Shown: positions 57,872-64,000 of the stretch, one piece after another
Numbering within the stretch: position 1 is the stretch's first letter
Layout of the letters: every line of letters begins with the position of its first letter
Source: Schizophyllum amplum
Lineage: Eukaryota > Basidiomycota > Agaricomycetes > Agaricales > Schizophyllaceae
Reading direction: 5' to 3'
DNA length: 64,000 nt
NCBI GenBank assembly: GCA_007026445.1
Contig: VDMD01000029.1
Location: 124,001 to 188,000 of the forward strand
Program-made: the position numbers and the translations under genes
Notes under the pieces: generated by a model
What the model saw: only the letters and a program-made list of their open reading frames with translations
Databases searched by the model: none
What the model was told of the DNA's origin: nothing

Positions 57872-58627
57872 TCAACAGGAGGAACCTGCAGCAGCAAAGG
57901 GGATGAAAGCAAACATGCCAACCGGTGGCCCAGTACCGAAGAAGTGAGGAGCCTGGTCGTCAGTCAGTATAAGTAATTCCAAACAGTCGGTCAGGGCCCG
58001 AGCAGGCCCCGGAAAAGAACCTTACCGCAATATCCGCCCTCCGAAACTCTGAGTATATCAGTGCAAGCAGGAGGAACGCGAGCTCCGCAGGCTGCACGTC
58101 GCACGAGAGCGTAAGTCGGGCGGGCGTGTTCTTATGAAGCACGTGCGACGTGGCAGAGCGAAACTGTGCCACGACGACGTCGGGAGAGGAGGAAGATGAG
58201 CAGTCTTTGACCTACAGTCAACGAATGGCGCAATAGCGAAATTATAATCGTAGACGGGGACGGATGCCAATAAATCATTCAGCAGAGTATCACCCGCACG
58301 GCACGCCATATTACTCACCGTCCATTCCCCATTCCAGAAGTGCAATTCGTACTCCGTTTTCTCCCACTGCCATATTCGTGCACTTTTCAACTTGCCGTCC
58401 ACCCACACTTTGCACTCTATGTTATCGAGAGGCAGAGTCTCCCCGCCAATCGTGAAGGACCGCTCGGGCCAGGAGATGGACGCAGCAGGCGTGCCACTGA
58501 GCGTCGTCACCCCGCGCGCATGTTTCCCGATCTTCGTAGTCTCGATTTTATACGCAGGGAGGTTGCCGCTTTCGGGGACGAGAGACCCATTCAGGATGTT
58601 CTTCCCAGTGAAGTCGAACGAGGGCAT
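57872..58627 (-). CDS. Small DUF6593-like protein C
   Basis: Three exons (58627-58319, 58211-58026, 57952-57872) give 191 aa from the ATG MPSFDFTGKNILNGSLVPE. Shared blocks with A and B are RGVTTLSGTPAASISWPERSF, CKVWVDGKLKSARIWQWEKTEYELHF, SATSHVLHKNTPARLTL and LAFLLLALIYSEFRRADIA. The last exon is longer and different: APHFFGTGPPVGMFAFIPF ending SSC. It is the most divergent of the three paralogues. Function unknown. Confidence 0.75.
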
Positions 58628-58997
58628 GGTTACAGAGTATTTCCCAGCGGCCACCTGCGTTATATAATCTCAGCGCGACAGGGTGTGCGGGCTACACAAT
58701 GACTCGGCGAGCGCACCAGTGCAGGATAGATGAGGGCGATGTATCATAATCAGGGTAGCTGTCAACCCAAGACGTGAGACGCGACCCGTGAGCACTGACG
58801 CAGACAGTCTGCAATGGTGGCGCCGCAATGTTGACCGTGCCGTATATCGCTGCTCGCGAAGTCATGAGGCCTGTTCGGCGCACTCAGAAACATTTTAAAC
58901 AGTGCATTACAGATTATACGTTTGATTGAGACAAGTCTCTTTCTGGTAAACAGCCAGCGATCAATAAAATTACACGGGTTTTCGCACTCACAGCACA
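58628..58997. other. Spacer of 370 bases
   Basis: No gene seen; promoter of paralogue C and 3' region of the beta-lactamase-like gene. Confidence 0.45.
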
Positions 58998-61044
58998 TTA
59001 GAGCCGCTTCAGCTGCACCCCGGCGGCCGGGTACATCAGCTGATCGTCTTCGAAGTAGACCAGATCCAGCGGTGCACCGCGGCTCTGATACCCGTAGACG
59101 TCCATACTGATCCAGTATGGCTCACAGCCTGCGATGGGCACGTCGTTCAGCTCCGCGCGGCCGACACCCAGCCTAAACACGAATTGCGTCAACCACGGAC
59201 CGCTCGCAACGCCCCTGGCAGCACGAAGACTCGCCTGAACTCGTCCTTACGCCCCGTGCTCCAGAGCGCCACCGGTCTCCCGGGTCCGGCACCGGCCGCC
59301 TCCAGAACATCAACGCCGCGCACGACAAGCAAGTCCACGTATAGCATCCCGTCCCGCACGGCAACGATGACCACCGCACTATCCCCGCGCCACATTCCCG
59401 CGTAGGCGTGGGCGGCGGCCTCCGTCTGCAAAGCAGCGAAGGCGGGCGCAAAACGCGCGACCGCGACGTCGGTTAGCGAGACTGTGTCCGTGTACTCGCC
59501 CGCGAGAAGGAGAATCACACCGAAAGCTTGCTCCGGTATGAGAGTAAATTGCGAGTGATATCCAGGGAGGTTGCCGCCTGAGTCGCGTGTGTCAGGAGAG
59601 GATGCGATTGAGAGACGGGTGTTCGGAACGGACCTTTGGCGTACATACGCATCTCATTGGAAAGCTTGCGGATTTCCCATGGTGCACCGACCTCGTTCAT
59701 GCCGTCGCGCCAGGGGTGGAGGGGCCGGAGCCATTCTCGCACGACGTATCGAGAGATCAGTCCACCCGCGGCCGTCGGGGACAGGAATGTCTTCATGAGC
59801 GTTGTGAGATCGCGCAAGGAGCTGAACTGTCCGCCCGCGGGGTCATCTGTGTCGCCGAAGACAATGTCCTGTTGTCTTTAGTGAGCTCACATCACAATGT
59901 CTCTCCATCCGCTTACAGCCCATTCCGAGTCCTTTCGCGGAACGGCGATGTGCGCCGCAATGTCCGGACTGGGGACGACGTAGAAGCTGCTGTTCAGTCC
60001 CAAAGGATGAAGTATATCCCTCTGGATGAGCTCCTTGTGTGACTGTGGCTCGTCGTCCGGTGTGTCGGAGGAAAGCTTGTTCGCCTCGACATTGGCGATG
60101 CCTAAGATGTCCATGCCTGCGTTCGAGTACACGGGATATTCGTATTGCGGAACGACGAGCGGGAGGTCGGAAATGGCTTTCAAAACCTCTTCGCGGGGCC
60201 GTTCGCGGAACCCGTATGAGCCAGGTATTTCAGCGGGCCAGTTTGGGACATTTTGAACGGGGTAGTCACGGCCAAGGCCTGAGCAAATGGTCAAGTCGTT
60301 AGACGTGAAGCGAGAGGCTATTTACCTGACATGTGGGACGCGAGCTGACGCATAGTAATGGGGCCCTGAGGTTGAGTTGAGTCGGCCTGGCCTCCGAGGT
60401 GCTCTGACCAAGACGCGCCCGAGTAGGTAAAGTTGGGCAGGAACTTAGTGACTGGATCGTCCCTACGCACGTCAGCGTATGCTAGATTTTTGTACTCTAT
60501 GCACTGACCAGTTCAATACGCCCCGCTCCCTCAAGATCAGCGTCTCGAGCACGGTGAACATCTTCGTGATGCTGGCGACGCGATAGACAGAATCGCTATC
60601 GACCGGACCGTACTTGTCTGGCTCTGACTCGTTTGCGCGTAGACTGCCGTACGCGCGCTCGAAGACAGTCCCTCTGGGCGTTACTATTGCTACAGTCATG
60701 CTATCGATGTCATCGTGTGCCGAGCGCTCGGTTAAGTACGCGTCCAAGAGAAGAGAGGCCTCTTGAGTGACTGCTTCGTCGCCCGTCGGTGGGCTGTACG
60801 CGAGGAGGTTAGGCAGGGGGACCTTGCATGACGGTGCCGCTACGAAGGAGGTGCGATAAGGCGCATCGAAGCGGAGGACGCCGGCCCAGAAGGCGGGAGC
60901 AAGGGTAGCACAGAGGATTAAGAAGGAGTAGATGATGGTTCTGGCAGAGGACCTCGGCGGCGCAACCGACGGTACGCGATAGTCCAGCAGCTTGTTCGAC
61001 ATGACGGCGAAGCACAACAGACAGCAGCCACGCGTGTGCGTCAT
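58998..61044 (-). CDS. Serine beta-lactamase-like membrane-anchored hydrolase
   Basis: About six exons. The protein starts at 61044 (a second ATG 14 codons later, MSNKLLDYR, is equally plausible), has one membrane segment near residues 35-55 (IIYSFLILCATLAPAFWAGVL) and then a penicillin-binding/beta-lactamase fold. The catalytic S-x-x-K is SITK in YRVASITKMFTVLETLI, the Y-x-N is YSN in YPVYSNAGMDILG, and the third motif region is GGNLPGYHSQFTLIP. The C-terminal extension ends VQLKRL. Fungal members of this family are esterases, amidases or of unknown substrate; antibiotic hydrolysis is not implied. The active site should face the lumen or exterior if the N-terminal segment is a type II anchor (inference). 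Confidence 0.85.
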
Positions 61045-61697
61045 TACTGATCAGGCTCCGGCGTCGCGTGCTGATAGGACGTGGGAGCCACGCGTGTCCA
61101 TGGCTGTGCAATCTCTTTGTTGCTTGACTCTCGCTTGACTCCGTCATCGTGATCTGACTCTGAGGCCGTCTTCCATTTGTCTCCCGGGCAAACGTTCAAG
61201 GTCTTCCATGCCGTATCGATGGCAGCGCTTTGAACAAGACAAAGCTATAGATGCTGACAGCGCAGGACACCTGCAAACACGGTAGTAAGGTTTGCATGTG
61301 TTCTCCGTACCGTCGCCTTGCTGAATGTAGTGAAACAGCCTCCTACGGCCCCGTGGCGGTTCAACTTCTCCACCCGCGGCCTTGGCCGGAATTAACAGCT
61401 GGAAGATTTGGTGTATCGGACAATCTGCCACCGACATACGGATGCTGGCCCTAAAGGCCACGTAGAGGCCAGCGCGACACGCGTTCGCCTCGAAGTCATA
61501 TGCGAAAGCCATTGTTCGTGACAATGGAGGGGCCAAACACGGGATGATGGGCGTCTATCGGGGCCATCTCCCATCCGATATAAAAGGGAAGCGCTGCCAT
61601 AGTTGCTCTGGAGCTTCTCGCTTCCGCTCTACTGCCCTCTGACTCGATCTGTCCGGGCCCACGTTGCTCGACATCTTGTCCTCTTGCACAATCCACT
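61045..61697. other. Divergent promoter region with a doubtful open frame
   Basis: 653 bases between the beta-lactamase-like gene and the kinase-like gene. A minus-strand frame (61,144-61,536; its first part MAFAYDFEANACRAGLYVAF) is open for 131 codons but has no recognisable family and lies within what must be promoter sequence; I leave it uncalled. A TATA-like GATATAAAAGGG lies about 120 bases before the start of the kinase-like gene. Confidence 0.4.
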
Positions 61698-63430
61698 ATG
61701 GCCGACGTCCAATTACTCTTGCTCGCTGTTCGCTGCATTGGCGACGATATGACGAGCAAGCCGATTGTTGCTGGCGACAGTCTCGTGCTCAAGAAACAGC
61801 TGCATGAAGAGCTGGCTGATTCCCCATCGCCCCAGGCAACCCACTCGAACCCTTCAATTGACTCCACGGAAGTTTTGACATTTGCGCTCGGGGACAGCGA
61901 TGCCACACACGAAAAAGACCGCCCGCCGCAAGTACACGAGGCAGCATCAAGTACTACCCCCGACCTCGATGCGAAACCTGCGAACGATGACTCAATGGCA
62001 GGAAAAGAAAAAGATGACCAGTCGGACACAGCGTCGGAGACATCCGACGACGCCAAGTCCGTCAGGTCTTCGCAAGAACACGAGGCTACACCTGCAACGT
62101 CCGTGGAAGACCTTGCTTTGCCCTGCAAGGGATTATGCGACGATTTGGACCCCGTCTACGACATCACAAAGCTTCTCGTTGATGACGGCAAAGCAATTCC
62201 ACGCCCTAAATTCACCGCCATGACAGCCGCGCTCGACGAGTACGAGTGGGTACGTTCGCGCACAAATTACGCATCACTGAGTTGTTTCTGATCTGTCTTC
62301 AGTCCCGCCACTCGCTCTTCCACCCATCTTGCTTGCCACCTACGCATCCGCTGTTGCCACACGCCCTCGGAATAACGCACCCCAACCTTGAGGCACCCCT
62401 TCGCGCCCTTCCAACCACACTTGTCGTCCACGACCCTTCCAATGTCCTCCCAGCAAATAAGTCGGAGCGGGTACGCGATTGGGACTCTGAAACGGACTGG
62501 GAAGATGATGCGGACGTCCTGCGTGTCTACCGCCTGCACACCGGTGCCGCCGGGGAAGCTTTGCCGGAGGAGCGCGTCGCGCACCTCTATCTCGCCGCCG
62601 ACCGGACGCACGGCCAAGGGCACCACTCATTTGTGTATATCGGCGAGCTCGACGTTGCGCGCACGCTGCTACCCGGGTACACGCACACACTTGGCAACGA
62701 GCAACCCGCTGCTGAGCCAGACGCGCTCGCGGGCAGTATATCTTTGCGGGACCCCGAATTTGAGGGCGTTCTGGGGCTCGCGCCGCCGATTGCGCGCGTA
62801 TCCGTCGCTGCGAAGCTCGGCATCAAGGGCGACGACCACCTGGCACGCGAGGCACGTATGTACGCGCGCTTCCCTGCAGCTCTCTCGCAGCATCACCGTG
62901 GTACGACGCGCTGCACCGAAATAGATGAGCCAGTCCCGTATGGTGCAGTCGTTCCCCAGTTTTTTGGGTACTATGTGCCGTGCGATGAACCTAAGGATAA
63001 GGGGTACTTGAGCGCGATATTGCTCGTAGAGGCGTGTGGTACGTCGATTGAGGGCAAGACGCTGAACTCGCACGAGAGGTACGCAGCACATCCGCTCCCG
63101 TCTTTCCAATCTCCTACTGACGCGATACGCAGACGAACGACTGCCAGCCTCTTTTCGCGTCTCCACGACGTTGGCTTTGTTCAAAACTCTGAGTACCCTC
63201 GCAATATGTTGATCCAACCAGGCCCTTTGAGTCTGCCTCCTGTGCAGCGCAGTCGATCCACGCCGAGCTTCAGACTCATTGATTTTGGTCGGGCCATTGA
63301 CGAGGAGGAGCTGAACATAATCGAAGCGAACGAGGATGGTACGTGCAGCCTGACGTATCTAGCGGGTGACACACTCGATGGCTTGTGGAGGCATACATGG
63401 CGCCCTTATGTCTGTCGCTACTTCTTGTGA
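61698..63430 (+). CDS. Kinase-like protein with degenerate catalytic loop
   Basis: Three exons (61698-62249, 62303-63078, 63133-63430) give 541 aa. The N-terminal 150 residues are acidic and disordered. The rest resembles a group of protein-kinase-like proteins of mushroom fungi: VAAKLGIKGDDHLAREARMY (Lys and Glu of the N-lobe), ILLVEACGTSIEG (hinge), LFSRLHDVGFVQNSEYPRNMLIQ (catalytic loop) and FRLIDFGRA. The usual H-x-D of the loop is Q459-N-S461, while Asn466 and the Asp of DFG (D492) are kept. Phosphotransfer is therefore doubtful, and a pseudokinase role is inferred. The 3' end could use one further intron after EANEDG; the simple reading ends CRYFL at 63430. Confidence 0.7.
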
Positions 63431-64000
63431 ATTTTCTTGGGAATCGGCCTCTACTAGTATAGCTATTCACCCTTACTAATACTAGTATGTGTACGTTACT
63501 CTACAACGTCGTACTGTAGTCGGTCAACTTCGAGCGATGCCACCTTGTATACATAGATACCATTAATGTGACGCGACCGCACGAGATTGCGAGGGAGGAG
63601 CTGGGCTACGGAGACGCCATCTGGGCATCGGTCAACAGGGCATCCCTTCTGCGATTCCAGCGAGGTCAAAAAACTCGCGGCGCATCGGCAACAGGTCAAA
63701 ACCTGCACCAGGCACACGAAGTCAAAGGCCGTGGCCGCAGCTCATTGCACGAGGGACTTTGCAGCGGGTGCTGTCCTTGTGCCAGAAAAGGAGAACAAGG
63801 CCAAAGAAGGAAAAAGCACGTGGACCATCCATTCCATTGTGTGACTATGTCACAATGGTCACCCTGTTTGCGGCATTGATTGCCGAATCTTATTGTTCTC
63901 TTTCGGGCGGACAATGCTCTTCCGGCGCAAACGCCGGTCCCCCGCAACGTGTCCGAGACCGTGCGAGTCAGTACAAAAGCCGCCGCCACCGGGCACATGC
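63431..64000. other. Right-hand end of the window, no gene seen
   Basis: Contains a loose palindromic stretch (about 63,452-63,490, with two ACTAGTAT motifs), probably in the 3' region of the kinase-like gene. Open frames beyond it lack coding character. Confidence 0.4.

Overview
The window is fungal nuclear DNA from a mushroom-forming basidiomycete (Agaricomycetes; order not determined). The reasons are dense genes on both strands, many phase-consistent GT-AG introns of about 45-75 bases, GC-rich coding sequence, and families typical of this group (DUF6535-type membrane proteins, small DUF6593-like proteins, patatin-like proteins). Gene models were built by hand from splice signals and reading-frame continuity. 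Where the summed exon length is a whole number of codons, this is stated through the protein length.

Layout. 1-5,170: the 3' end of an unknown gene, then ELP3 (-) divergent from an unknown nuclear protein with two WWP/YWP-type modules (+). 5,170-6,720: no gene seen. 6,725-23,234: an accessory block with three patatin-like genes, two DUF6535 membrane-protein genes and two MDM12 copies. It contains a direct tandem duplication: unit 1 (8,356-15,330) and unit 2 (15,331-23,169) each carry an NYN-like fragment, a patatin-like gene, a DUF6535 gene and MDM12. Only unit 2 keeps a complete MDM12. Unit 2 also holds a young non-autonomous Mutator-like element (16,949-18,121) with long inverted repeats and a 9-base target duplication.

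23,465-40,104 is a conserved housekeeping stretch: IML1/DEPDC5 (+), a chromodomain protein (-) sharing a short promoter with a HYPK-like gene (+), a nucleotide-sugar transporter (-) and a mitoribosomal MRP51-type protein (+). 40,100-46,200 is harder to read: one proline-rich nuclear-looking protein (-), one unresolved open frame and a gene-poor stretch. 46,288-54,429 holds a choline-transporter-like PNS1 (-), a TMEM69/DUF3429 mitochondrial membrane protein (-) and proline dehydrogenase PUT1 (+). 54,739-58,627 is a cluster of three related small genes (-) with a secreted cysteine-rich peptide gene among them. 58,998-63,430 holds a membrane-anchored serine beta-lactamase-like protein (-) and a degenerate kinase-like protein (+).

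Most genes serve separate core functions: tRNA wobble modification (ELP3), TORC1 nutrient signalling (IML1), ER-mitochondria contacts (MDM12), mitochondrial translation (MRP51) and proline catabolism (PUT1). The most unusual part is the duplicated patatin/DUF6535 block. All three patatin-like proteins have glycine where the catalytic serine should be, and twice such a gene lies directly upstream of a DUF6535 membrane protein in the same orientation.
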